Below are positions 48,275 to 57,088 of a DNA stretch of 64,000 nucleotides, piece by piece. The notes beneath the pieces were generated by a model, which had not been told where the DNA came from, ran no database searches, and saw only the letters and a program-made list of their open reading frames with translations. Origin of the DNA: Clostridiales bacterium UBA4039. Lineage in GTDB: Bacteria > Bacillota > Clostridia > Lachnospirales > Vallitaleaceae. The first letter of the stretch is position 1, and every line of letters starts with the position of its first letter. Position numbers and translations under genes: made by a program. The stretch spans positions 33,710-97,709 of the forward strand of contig DGAD01000053.1 in NCBI GenBank assembly GCA_002382805.1. Direction: 5' to 3'.

Positions 48275-49984
48275 TCACAGCGTTCGAACTGGTAAGATGA
48301 CATGAACATGAAATCCTTCCCCATCCGGAGAGCTACATGTAAATACTCCGTCCATCTCCTGTACTCTTTGTTCCATCCCTTTAATTCCGTATCCTTTTTT
48401 AATTTGCTTGCACCCTTTTCCATTGTCAACAATAATAATATCTGTCATTTCTTTAGAAAAGCGCACGGCAATCATAATTTGAGTCGCCTTCCCATGTCGC
48501 AATGCATTCGTCATACTTTCCTGACAAATCCGATAAATGGTATCGTAGTATTGTGGGTTCAAATCAATTTTATAGTTACTGGTTATGAATTCCACCTCTA
48601 CATTGGATACACGAAACTCTTGGATTAATGTTTCCAACTCTTCAATCAACTGTTGATTGCTTATGTTGGAGGCACGTTTACGCGTTAATGCTTTTCGTAA
48701 ATTGACCAAGCTTCCACGTGTAATTTCTACTGCTAAAGCTAGCTTCTCTTTGGTTTCTTCTGTATTTTTCCCATAGGTTTGATTCACCGTCTCAAGTAAT
48801 GAAATCACAAGTGTAATTGAATGTCCCAAAATATCATGAAGTTCTTTTGACACATAATTACGTTCCTGTTCAAGAATCAGTCGCTTACTCACCGAAATAT
48901 TCTCACTTAACGTACGATTAATATTCTTTAGTGTTCTGTTTTTATTTTCAAGCTCTATGAGCAACTGATGTTGTTCAGTAATCTCGATAAACTTAATAAT
49001 CATACCATTATTTTCTTGTTGTCTTAACAGAATTTTTTCCATACTGAGTATAAAGTATCTATCTTGTTTTAATATAGAAATATGTACCTCAATCTGATCT
49101 GTCACAGCTTCTGATGCAATAAAGTATTGTATTGTCTGATGAAATTCTGGAAGCATCTCTTGAAAAGCTATATATTTATGTAAGCTTGTGTATCCTTCAA
49201 ACATTTCTTCCGTCTTCTTATTATATTCAACCACGCGATTGCTTTCATTGAGAATAATAATTGCTTCATCCAAATTATCAAATATTCGGTATTTTGTCAT
49301 CATCTGAATATCATATTGGTTTTCTCTAAATGCGATAAATGCAAAATTTAAAAAAACAACATTCATCAAAATAGGGGTGACATCCATCACAATTGCAAGT
49401 ATGTTAAAAACATACAGTACATTAAGAATAACCGGTATAATGAGACTCACTGTAATTAAAAAATAATCTTTTCTCTTTAGCCCTTTATTGGCTGGACTCA
49501 TGACCATACAATAAATGCTTACTGCAATTAAGGCATACGAAAAAATTGTATGTATATAAAAATAGGGCCCTTTGATGCTAGTGTATGTCCCTATTTGTCT
49601 AAAGAACAGATAGTGGGAGTCATTAGTCAATAAAAATGAATAGTTAATGATGGATAAAATTATGCATACCATTTGAATTGCTGGATAAAGGGGTCTGTTT
49701 TGATAATACAGGTAAGCAAAATATAACAATGCAAATCCAAAAAAGCAAATACCCAAATATTCAATATTAATCCAAAGCTTTAATTCCCCCGCATCATCGG
49801 CAAGTACCTTGAAAATATTTCCAATGAGCCAAAAAAAGATTAAAATCTGCATGCGAAAAAAAGCAGCCACCAGTCGAATTTTACGGCTGCGCAGATACAA
49901 AAAAGCATTCGCGATAATGGTCCCCATTAACGTTAATGTATAAATTGCAATTTGACTAAAATCTTGGTAATCCAAAACACCCAT
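48275..49984 (-). CDS. 7TM sensor histidine kinase (HisKA_3, complete)
   Basis: 569-residue kinase: an N-terminal histidine-kinase 7TM region (about 1-225), a PAS-like domain (about 232-345), a coiled coil, and the HisKA_3 dimerisation domain with KELHDILGHS (phosphoacceptor His followed by Asp). A HATPase_c domain follows with CQESMTNALRHG, DNGKGC and GYGIKGMEQRV. It should phosphorylate the LuxR-type regulator encoded 10 bp upstream. The operon also encodes a second 7TM kinase lacking the ATPase domain. Confidence 0.9.
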   Translation of the reverse strand: MGVLDYQDFSQIAIYTLTLMGTIIANAFLYLRSRKIRLVAAFFRMQILIFFWLIGNIFKVLADDAGELKLWINIEYLGICFFGFALLYFAYLYYQNRPLYPAIQMVCIILSIINYSFLLTNDSHYLFFRQIGTYTSIKGPYFYIHTIFSYALIAVSIYCMVMSPANKGLKRKDYFLITVSLIIPVILNVLYVFNILAIVMDVTPILMNVVFLNFAFIAFRENQYDIQMMTKYRIFDNLDEAIIILNESNRVVEYNKKTEEMFEGYTSLHKYIAFQEMLPEFHQTIQYFIASEAVTDQIEVHISILKQDRYFILSMEKILLRQQENNGMIIKFIEITEQHQLLIELENKNRTLKNINRTLSENISVSKRLILEQERNYVSKELHDILGHSITLVISLLETVNQTYGKNTEETKEKLALAVEITRGSLVNLRKALTRKRASNISNQQLIEELETLIQEFRVSNVEVEFITSNYKIDLNPQYYDTIYRICQESMTNALRHGKATQIMIAVRFSKEMTDIIIVDNGKGCKQIKKGYGIKGMEQRVQEMDGVFTCSSPDGEGFHVHVILPVRTL

Positions 49985-49994
49985 TATACACCTT

Positions 49995-50645
49995 CTATAT
50001 CAAATTATTTTTTACTGCAAAAACAGCCATTTGTGTCCTATCTTTTAAATCAAGCTTTGTAAGCAACTTAGAAACCTTATTTTTCACCGTTCCTTCAGTA
50101 AAGTTTAGCATCTGCGCAATCTCACGATTACTCTTTCCATTAACCAATTCTTGGATAATGCGTATTTCTATCCGTGTTAAATCATATTGATCAATCATGT
50201 CATTATTATTCTCCGATTTTTGCCGCATTTTCTTTAACTCGTCTTTAAAAACTTCAAGAACATTTCCGTGCATTACATACAAATTGTGGGCAACGCTTTT
50301 AACCGCTAAAATCAATTCTTCCGGTCGAATATCTTTGACAATATATCCATCCGCACCATTTTTTAATGATGTAAATAGACTCTTGTCATCTTCAAATGTG
50401 GTCAATACCATAATTTTTACAGAAGGGTAAAGCTCCTTAAGTACCTCCATCGCTTCTAATCCACCCATTCTTGGCATGCGTAAATCCATTAAAATAATAT
50501 TCGGCTGTTCTATTTTACAATTTTCTATAGCCATATAGCCATCTTCTCCACCATCAATGGCAATAATTTCTTTGTCTTGTTTTAACATAAACAGCAATGT
50601 CTGTTTCAAAAGAATTTGATCATCAACGACCATAACTTTTATCAT
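49995..50645 (-). CDS. NarL/LuxR-type response regulator
   Basis: 216-residue regulator with a receiver domain (about 1-120; Asp in ILMDLRMP, Lys in YIVKDIR) and a C-terminal LuxR-type helix-turn-helix (about 150-210; NREIAQMLNFTEGTVKNKVSKLL). It lies between two 7TM kinases and starts by a 4-bp overlap with the stop of the shorter kinase. No target site is evident nearby. Confidence 0.92.
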   Translation of the reverse strand: MIKVMVVDDQILLKQTLLFMLKQDKEIIAIDGGEDGYMAIENCKIEQPNIILMDLRMPRMGGLEAMEVLKELYPSVKIMVLTTFEDDKSLFTSLKNGADGYIVKDIRPEELILAVKSVAHNLYVMHGNVLEVFKDELKKMRQKSENNNDMIDQYDLTRIEIRIIQELVNGKSNREIAQMLNFTEGTVKNKVSKLLTKLDLKDRTQMAVFAVKNNLI

Positions 50646-52024
50646 ACAAATCCTCCCATTTTTTTATAATGTATAACAGCTAAACGTATCTCGTCCATAC
50701 TATTTCTTGCTCTTCGAATCGCTTCTTGAATTGTTTTTAATGCCTCCACATCATTGACATCAACCAGTATGTCTGCCACTTCAATCAGAGCCAATAATTC
50801 GGTCATCGAGTGTCCCAGCGTATCATGAATCTCTGTCATTATTCGGTTGATTTCCTCTTCAACCGTTAATTTTTCAACGGTCTCTAGATACTTTTTCAAC
50901 TTACGGTTTGCTGCATCAAGCTCATTGTTTTTTATTTCTAATTCATTATGCAGCATATAAATTTCTGTCATGTCAAAAAAAGTAATCAACGTGGCAACTT
51001 TTTGCTTTCGGTAATCTAACAATGACTTTGCCGTAAAATAGATGCTTATGTTTTCATCTGTTTTTAACATTCCTTTTTTTATCTTATATTGATTTGCTTT
51101 AATACTTATATTTAAATCAAAAATAGATTGATATTCTACGGAAAATGTTGCTAAGCGCTTTGAAAAATCATAAATTGTTGAAATCGCTTTCATATCATAC
51201 ATGTCAAATTTCTTTTCAAAAAAACTAGTATTATAATCGATTATGTTCCCATTATTATTAACAACGAGCATCCCATCCATCGTATTATCAATCACACGAT
51301 AGATTGCACTTGGAATAATGTCTAAGAATTGATATCGTAATATTAAGACTGTTAAAATGAACATGGAAATAGGCAGAAAAAATAGGGTAACCATAATCTC
51401 AAAGGTCATAATCCCAGCTATCTGGAGTAAATGCACTCCTAGGGGCAGTAATATTGCAATGGAGTAATAGATTCCTTGTGTTCTATATACAGGGTTTTTG
51501 TCTCCTTTTCTAAATAAAAACAGGGCAACCCCTAGCAACAAATAAATTGCCGTAAACCCAATAATATAATATGTGAAAACACCGAATTTGATCATATGAT
51601 AATCAATCTCTTTATAAAATTGGTAATGATATGTATTTGTAAGAACGCTGAGATATCCAATGACGGGTGGAATGAACGTAATGATAAAAAGTGTCCTTTG
51701 CATCTGTTTATTTTGAGTATAACAATAAGCAAAGTGAAATAAGACAACACCTAAAAAACAGATTGGAATATATTCTAACACAATAATAATCCAACGTATT
51801 TCAAGCGTTGGCGCTGTTAATTCAAAAATATATAAAACATTCCAAGTAATACCTAGAATCTGCCCAATTATAAGAAAAAAGCTATTTTTTGCATTTTTAC
51901 TTTTAATGTATATATAGACACACAATACACTTGAAATAAATGCAGAAAACAATAACAATCCAATGATTTGTCTTAAATGATCTACTGTATTCATAACCAT
52001 CTCCATTGTTTTTAGATTATGCAT
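50642..52024 (-). CDS. 7TM HisKA_3 protein lacking the ATPase domain
   Basis: 460-residue paralogue of the kinase at 48275-49984: 7TM region (about 1-235), PAS-like domain (about 240-365), coiled coil, and a HisKA_3 segment with TEIHDTLGHSMTELL retaining the phosphoacceptor His-Asp pair. It ends about 60 residues later, with no N box or G boxes. The stop overlaps the regulator start (ATGA) and leaves no room for an ATPase domain in another frame, so the short form looks natural. It may serve as a sensor partner phosphorylated in trans by the complete kinase. First gene of the operon. Confidence 0.85.
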   Translation of the reverse strand: MHNLKTMEMVMNTVDHLRQIIGLLLFSAFISSVLCVYIYIKSKNAKNSFFLIIGQILGITWNVLYIFELTAPTLEIRWIIIVLEYIPICFLGVVLFHFAYCYTQNKQMQRTLFIITFIPPVIGYLSVLTNTYHYQFYKEIDYHMIKFGVFTYYIIGFTAIYLLLGVALFLFRKGDKNPVYRTQGIYYSIAILLPLGVHLLQIAGIMTFEIMVTLFFLPISMFILTVLILRYQFLDIIPSAIYRVIDNTMDGMLVVNNNGNIIDYNTSFFEKKFDMYDMKAISTIYDFSKRLATFSVEYQSIFDLNISIKANQYKIKKGMLKTDENISIYFTAKSLLDYRKQKVATLITFFDMTEIYMLHNELEIKNNELDAANRKLKKYLETVEKLTVEEEINRIMTEIHDTLGHSMTELLALIEVADILVDVNDVEALKTIQEAIRRARNSMDEIRLAVIHYKKMGGFV

Positions 52025-52053
52025 TTATCATATCGAATTATTCCATACAATGC

Positions 52054-52081
52054 AAGAAGCGATTCATCCGAATCGCTTCTT
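52054..52081 (-). promoter_or_regulatory. 12-bp hairpin upstream of the short kinase gene
   Basis: AAGAAGCGATTC (52054-52065) and GAATCGCTTCTT (52070-52081) form a perfect stem with a 4-nt loop, 30 bp before the ATG. It lacks a U tract, so it may be a 5' leader structure, an operator, or a weak terminator for the ABC ATPase gene. Confidence 0.5.
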
Positions 52082-52232
52082 AACCCCTAAAATATTTCTC
52101 TTTCCTTTACATAACACATCGTACTTTGAACTTCTCTCTCATCTACTATTTTACAATGATTCGAAGAACATTTCTAGTATCTTAAGTAACTCTATTAGGT
52201 GACTTTCGTCACTTATGTAAATCTCATTGACA

Positions 52233-52985
52233 TTAATCACGAAGCGCTCCACCTGTTAACTCTAAAAAAACTTGCTCTAAACTTGGATGTTCATGATGAG
52301 AAGAAGCGTATTTTTCAATCAAAGAATCTTTTGTTCCTTGAGCAATGATCTTTCCATGATCCATAATACAAATATGCTTACACACATATTCCACTTCTTC
52401 CATGTAGTGACTTGTATAAATCACCGTCATATTCTTTTCTTGATTTAGCCTAAGTACCGTATCTAAAATATGCTTTCGCGTTTGTGGATCAATACCCACT
52501 GTCGGTTCATCCATAATAATGAGTTCCGGACTATGCAACAAGGCTACGCCAATATTTAACCGTCGCTTCATTCCCCCCGAATACTGCTTCACTCGATCAT
52601 TTAACCGTTCACTTATACCAATAATCTGTGCGGTTTCTATAATAGCCTTTTTCAACTCTTGCCCTTTTAGTCCATAGGCTCTTCCCCAAAAACTAAGGTT
52701 TTCTTGACCTGTAAGCATTGGATAAAGTGCTATTTCTTGTGGGACATAGCCTAATTTCTTCTGAATGTACCGGGGATGTTTTAAAATTGATTTTCCCTTA
52801 AAAAATATCTCTCCTTCATCGGGTTTTAATAGTGTTGCAATCATACTGATTGTAGTTGATTTTCCGGCGCCATTGGGACCAAGCAAACCAATAATTTCGC
52901 CTTGTTGCACCTTAAAATCAATACCATCAACCGCCTGTACCTTCTTATATTTTTTTTTTATGTTTTGTACGTGTATTAGCTCCAT
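52233..52985 (-). CDS. ABC transporter ATP-binding protein (ABC-2 type), no permease partner nearby
   Basis: 250-residue ATPase with Walker A GLLGPNGAGKSTTI (about 34-47), signature YSGGMKRRLNIGVAL, Walker B LIIMDEPTVGIDP and the H-loop in YTSHYMEE. It is of the drug/lipid exporter (CcmA/DrrA-like) kind, which normally requires an ABC-2 permease encoded next to it. Here the downstream 207 bp carries no permease and upstream lies the Tad locus. Its own promoter-like region is at 53028-53050. Confidence 0.9.
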   Translation of the reverse strand: MELIHVQNIKKKYKKVQAVDGIDFKVQQGEIIGLLGPNGAGKSTTISMIATLLKPDEGEIFFKGKSILKHPRYIQKKLGYVPQEIALYPMLTGQENLSFWGRAYGLKGQELKKAIIETAQIIGISERLNDRVKQYSGGMKRRLNIGVALLHSPELIIMDEPTVGIDPQTRKHILDTVLRLNQEKNMTVIYTSHYMEEVEYVCKHICIMDHGKIIAQGTKDSLIEKYASSHHEHPSLEQVFLELTGGALRD

Positions 52986-53027
52986 GGCACCTCCCTCAAT
53001 AACATATCCTTATGACATTCTATATGT

Positions 53028-53033
53028 ATTATA
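53028..53033 (-). promoter_or_regulatory. -10 element upstream of the ABC ATPase gene
   Basis: TATAAT on the minus strand (53033-53028), about 43 bp before the ATG; the -35 is poor at 17 bp (GTCCTT). An alternative pair is TTGATT with TATAGA at an 18-bp spacing. Confidence 0.4.
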
Positions 53034-53067
53034 ACTGATTTGAATCAAAAAGGACATAGTCGAAACC

Positions 53068-53649
53068 CTAGTTTAATACACGCTCTTTTGACAGTTGATC
53101 TAAAACTTTAATAAATGCCTTTATGTAATCCTCCTTTTCTTCGACGTCGTCCAAACGTTTAAAATAGTAGAAATATTCCATTGCATTCATTTCATTAAAT
53201 AGTTTTGCAACAAAACGAATAAAACTGATATAATTTTCTTTTAATCCAGTTTGAACTTTTGATTTAAGAGGCAAATACACCAACTCCACTTTTATTTGCT
53301 CTCCTTGCTTATCAATATATATCCATTCCGGGCGCAAAGAAAAATTATTGTCATAGAGGAGATTATTCTTACTTTCAATAAGGATCAACCTAATTTGCTC
53401 AAGAATTCGAAGTAATTCTTGACATGACAACTGCTGTTGTGCCAGATCATTTAGTGAGCATTTGTTTTTATCTGGATAATACAGATAACTTTTCTTTTCT
53501 GTCATACTAAACCGAAAGGACTTAATCCCCGCAATCGTTCGATAATAGAAGATTTTCATTTGATACATTTCTATATTTTTTGTTTCACACTCTAAAATTA
53601 GAAACTGATCATTTTGAATTTCTAGCATACTACTGTCAATCCCTCCCAT
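53068..53649 (-). CDS. DUF6382-like Tad-locus protein without an FHA domain
   Basis: Up to 193 residues. It resembles the N-terminal DUF6382 region of proteins found in Firmicutes Tad loci, which usually continue into an FHA domain; here the FHA part is absent. The ATG at 53649 overlaps the pilin stop (TAATG); a second ATG at 53628 (MLEIQND) has GGGAGG upstream and may be the true start. Function is unknown; its position suggests a role in pilus assembly or its regulation. Confidence 0.65.
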   Translation of the reverse strand: MGGIDSSMLEIQNDQFLILECETKNIEMYQMKIFYYRTIAGIKSFRFSMTEKKSYLYYPDKNKCSLNDLAQQQLSCQELLRILEQIRLILIESKNNLLYDNNFSLRPEWIYIDKQGEQIKVELVYLPLKSKVQTGLKENYISFIRFVAKLFNEMNAMEYFYYFKRLDDVEEKEDYIKAFIKVLDQLSKERVLN

Positions 53650-53849
53650 TATTTCAATTCGTCGATATTGAACTCTTCAAAAATATTCGTCATAAAAAGT
53701 TCAATTTCCTTTTGAAATATAATTGCCAAACCGATTAAAATGATAATAATCAGTGCAAGTTCAACCATCCCCATCCCTTCTTCATCGTGGATGATTCTGT
53801 CCATAAATAATTTACCTTTTACATATGTTGTTACTAATAATTTGTTCAT
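53649..53849 (-). CDS. Flp1-like type IVb pilin
   Basis: 66-residue protein with a positively charged leader, a cleavage-type site around EEGMGMVELALI (Glu at +5 relative to the processed Met), and one hydrophobic helix (about 29-45). This is the layout of Flp pilins in Firmicutes Tad systems. A good AAAGGAG site precedes the ATG. No prepilin peptidase gene is in the window. Confidence 0.8.
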   Translation of the reverse strand: MNKLLVTTYVKGKLFMDRIIHDEEGMGMVELALIIIILIGLAIIFQKEIELFMTNIFEEFNIDELK

Positions 53850-53879
53850 AATACGTCTCCTTTATTTTTAAATTATTGA

Positions 53880-55127
53880 CTACATCATATTGACTTCCAT
53901 AAATGATGGAACGATTGTAATGATTAAAATGACAATAAAGATAATAAGCATCGGAAAAACTAACTTTGAGCTGGCTTTTTCACTCTCTTTTCGTGCGTTC
54001 CGAATTCGTTGATCCCACATAGTCTCTGAAAGTGTTGCTAACTGAATAGTTAAGTGATGATCACCTTGTCTTAGATTTTGCAAAATCAGACGGCAAAATC
54101 TCCTCCCTTCTATAATGGAAAAACATTTTTGAAAATCCGAGATAATTTCATGAAATTCTCGTTCCTGTTGAATCATTATTTGCCACTTCTCAAAATATTC
54201 CTTCATCTTATTTCCTTGTTCTAATGTTTGCACTCGATTATCTACTGATAGATAAAAACTTTTTTGAATCGTCAGTCCAGAGTGAAACATTAAAATAAAA
54301 TTATTCAAAAAATACATAAGCTGTATACGCTTTTCTTTTTCAAAAACTTCGCTTTGATGGCGCACTTCGTAATGTGAAAGCATAGAAAAACTTAATATGA
54401 ATAAAAAAATATAAGCAATATATTTTCCTTTTTCAACCGGAAAATAAGTTTTATAAAATTTTATCTCCTCTTCAGGTAAAATGATGCGTTCCTCTGAGTT
54501 ATCTAATTCTAACAATTGGATCATCATAGCCAATTGATATTTTTCATACTTTTTCATATAGTCTTCACTTACATGTGAACTACGAATATAAATTTGAACT
54601 GTTCCTTTTTTTTCAGCCTTCTGATATTTAATACTATAGGGCAATACTATAGTTTTATCCAAATATTCAGGAGCAACCCATCCTTGATCATCTATTTCCT
54701 TAATTTCTTCTGTAAAGAACTTGAGCTCACATTTTTTATAAGTATTTGTTAGTTCGATGGCCCCATCAATAGTTTGCAACCCTTGTACGTCTTCTGCCTC
54801 TTTTTGATTATATCTTTGACGAAATTCCTCTTCAAAGCTTATCTGATTTTCTGCTAGATATTTTTCCATTTCTTCAAGTGAGGCTTTTTTGGAACGTACA
54901 TTCACGTCAATTGACTCAATCGTCTCATCATCAGTTTGATAATACAATTTATATTTTGTCCCCGCTTCATAAAAATCAGGGCGCTCAATCATATCAACGG
55001 GTTCGATTTGATCTCCTTTTAACATTTGTATTCCAAGAAGAATGGTCAGCACTCCTATTGCAATGAAGATCTGCTTGGTGTATGTCGGAAAAATTTTCAT
55101 CCATATTGTTTTTTCAATTCGTTTCAT
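53880..55127 (-). CDS. TadC-like type II/IV secretion membrane protein
   Basis: 415 residues from the ATG at 55127 (MKRIEKTIWM), chosen for its AGGAGG site; the frame extends 29 codons upstream without one. It has one N-terminal helix (about 20-36), a large extracytoplasmic domain (about 40-235), then a T2SSF-type cytoplasmic bundle and two C-terminal helices. The extracytoplasmic insertion is characteristic of Firmicutes TadC-like proteins. Acts with TadB as the platform of the pilus machine. Confidence 0.8.
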   Translation of the reverse strand: MKRIEKTIWMKIFPTYTKQIFIAIGVLTILLGIQMLKGDQIEPVDMIERPDFYEAGTKYKLYYQTDDETIESIDVNVRSKKASLEEMEKYLAENQISFEEEFRQRYNQKEAEDVQGLQTIDGAIELTNTYKKCELKFFTEEIKEIDDQGWVAPEYLDKTIVLPYSIKYQKAEKKGTVQIYIRSSHVSEDYMKKYEKYQLAMMIQLLELDNSEERIILPEEEIKFYKTYFPVEKGKYIAYIFLFILSFSMLSHYEVRHQSEVFEKEKRIQLMYFLNNFILMFHSGLTIQKSFYLSVDNRVQTLEQGNKMKEYFEKWQIMIQQEREFHEIISDFQKCFSIIEGRRFCRLILQNLRQGDHHLTIQLATLSETMWDQRIRNARKESEKASSKLVFPMLIIFIVILIITIVPSFMEVNMM

Positions 55128-55135
55128 GTTCCCTC

Positions 55136-55876
55136 CTAAATTGTAATATTGACAATACGTCTTCCAATAAGTGCACTCATAACATACAATAAAACGCCAA
55201 CGAACATGATACATCTCCCCTGAAGTGTTCCATACATTAATGGTGCAAAATTGTCTGATACGCTTCGTAGGTATAAGACCATAAGGGGAACAAATGAAAG
55301 CAACATATAAAGCTCAAATTTTTTTTGGGTAATAATAACTTCCAGTTCCTTTTCCACATTATTTTTTTCATCAATCATTCGCACGGTTTTTTCTACTACC
55401 GCTTGAACGGAACCTCCTTGACGAACCGTTATTTGAATGACTTTTGAAAATTGATGAATCGATTCAATATCATATGTTTTTGCTAATTGATCAAATGCAT
55501 TATTAATATTCATATTCGTCTCAAAAGCCATAACAATTTTTAAAATTTCTACTTCGAGCAAAAAAACCTCTAGTTCTTTTTTGAGTTCACTATAGCTTTC
55601 TTTGACCGAATTCTCAAAACTCTTTCCAATACTCATGGATGAAGCAATAGAATATATAAATGCTTTGAATTCTTCTTCAACTTTCTTCTTAACTGCTGAT
55701 TGGCTATTTCTTTTTAAATATTTTATAAAAAATAAACAGCTCCCACTAAGGACTATTGAAAAAATAAATGCGTCAAAAAATATTTGTCCTAAAACAAATG
55801 CTACTATCATTAAAATTGGTAACTGAAAAACCCACCGATAGCGTATAGCATATTCATTCAAGTGCTGCCACTTCAT
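55136..55876 (-). CDS. TadB-like pilus assembly platform protein
   Basis: 246-residue T2SSF-family protein with two N-terminal helices (about 16-50), a cytoplasmic helical bundle (VIQITVRQGGSVQAVVEKT near 150-168) and two C-terminal helices. The start has GAGGAGG. It is followed 8 bp later by the tadC-like gene. Confidence 0.85.
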   Translation of the reverse strand: MKWQHLNEYAIRYRWVFQLPILMIVAFVLGQIFFDAFIFSIVLSGSCLFFIKYLKRNSQSAVKKKVEEEFKAFIYSIASSMSIGKSFENSVKESYSELKKELEVFLLEVEILKIVMAFETNMNINNAFDQLAKTYDIESIHQFSKVIQITVRQGGSVQAVVEKTVRMIDEKNNVEKELEVIITQKKFELYMLLSFVPLMVLYLRSVSDNFAPLMYGTLQGRCIMFVGVLLYVMSALIGRRIVNITI

Positions 55877-55924
55877 TACACAATGCCTCCTCTTTTGTAT
55901 TTACTTTTGTATTTACTCTTGTTT

Positions 55925-57088
55925 TTAGTTGTGCTCTATCTTGAGGTGATTAATGATGACATTGTTCGTTCGAACAAGTGTATCTTTTTGACTGTCATAA
56001 ATAAAGATTGGATTTAGTTGAATTCGCTCCGACTCAACCGGTAGGACTTCAGATATTTCCATAATTCGTCGTCCTTTTCCTTCAATTTTTTGTATATGTA
56101 CCATTAAATCTATTGCAGATGCAATCTGCTGGCGTATCGCGATAAGTGGTAAATCTATTGCAGATAAAACCATTGTCTCAAGGCGAATCAACATCTCCAT
56201 GGTTGAATTGCCATGGCCTGTACTAAGGGATCCGTCATGTCCCGTATTCATACATTGGAGCATATCTATCGTCTCTTCCCCTCTGACCTCGCCCACAATA
56301 ATACGATCTGGTCGCATACGGAGTGACGATTTAATCAAATCACGAATTGTTATATGGTTAACATATTCATCATCCCCTATACGCGTCTCAAGGCGGACAA
56401 GGTTATCAATATCTTGTAGTTGTAACTCTGCTGAATCTTCTATGGTTATCACACGTTCTTTTTTTCCAATAGCATCCGATAATACATTTAAGAGCGTCGT
56501 TTTTCCAGAACTTGTACCGCCTGAGACAAATATATTAAATCTTTTTTGTACGCATAACTCTAAAAAACTCATCGCTTCTTCTGACACCGTTTGATTGTTG
56601 ATAAGATCATCTTTGATAAAGCGCTTTACCGGGAACTTACGAATTGTAACATAAGGTCCTCCAATAGCAATCGGAGGCAATACCACATTAACCCTTGAAC
56701 CGTCTTTAAGTCTTACATCACAAATGGGATACCTTTCATTAACCTTTCTATCCATTAATCCTACAATCTTTTGAACGAGTTGCATTAAGGTTTCTAAATC
56801 TTCAAAACATGTCTCACATTTTTTGATAACGCCCTCTTCTTCGATAAATATTTCCTTGTACCCATTGATCATAATCTCAGTAATTGACGTTGAATCAATG
56901 AGAGGCTGTATCACCCCCAATTTGCGAAACTGGTTAAAAATATTTTCCATAAGAAGCATTTTGTTTTCCAGGCTATCAAAAGGTAATTGATTTTGAACTT
57001 CTTCTTCAATAATCTGTTTAACGGTTATATCATCAACTTCTTGAAATTCATTCATTCTAGAAAGCACTTTTGCCTTAACTTCCTTCAT
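55925..57088 (-). CDS. CpaF/TadA-type pilus assembly ATPase
   Basis: 387 residues from the ATG at 57088 (MKEVKAKVL), chosen because GAGGAGG lies 9 nt upstream; a longer frame starts at 57136 without a site. Walker A is VSGGTSSGKTTLL, followed by ITIEDSAELQL, the RPDRIIVGEVRGEE Walker B region and NTGHDGSLSTGHGNS (His box). It powers Flp pilus assembly. It overlaps the end of the TadZ-like gene by 14 bp. Confidence 0.92.
   Translation of the reverse strand: MKEVKAKVLSRMNEFQEVDDITVKQIIEEEVQNQLPFDSLENKMLLMENIFNQFRKLGVIQPLIDSTSITEIMINGYKEIFIEEEGVIKKCETCFEDLETLMQLVQKIVGLMDRKVNERYPICDVRLKDGSRVNVVLPPIAIGGPYVTIRKFPVKRFIKDDLINNQTVSEEAMSFLELCVQKRFNIFVSGGTSSGKTTLLNVLSDAIGKKERVITIEDSAELQLQDIDNLVRLETRIGDDEYVNHITIRDLIKSSLRMRPDRIIVGEVRGEETIDMLQCMNTGHDGSLSTGHGNSTMEMLIRLETMVLSAIDLPLIAIRQQIASAIDLMVHIQKIEGKGRRIMEISEVLPVESERIQLNPIFIYDSQKDTLVRTNNVIINHLKIEHN

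Noticed and set aside
50642..50850. Frameshift in the short histidine kinase
   Set aside because: The stop overlaps the response regulator start and there is no ATPase-domain coding sequence in any frame between the H box and the regulator, so a simple frameshift cannot explain the short form.
52118..52232. Short open frame (about 37 codons) after the ABC ATPase as a permease remnant
   Set aside because: Too short, lacks hydrophobic segments typical of a permease and has no convincing ribosome binding site; it may be random.
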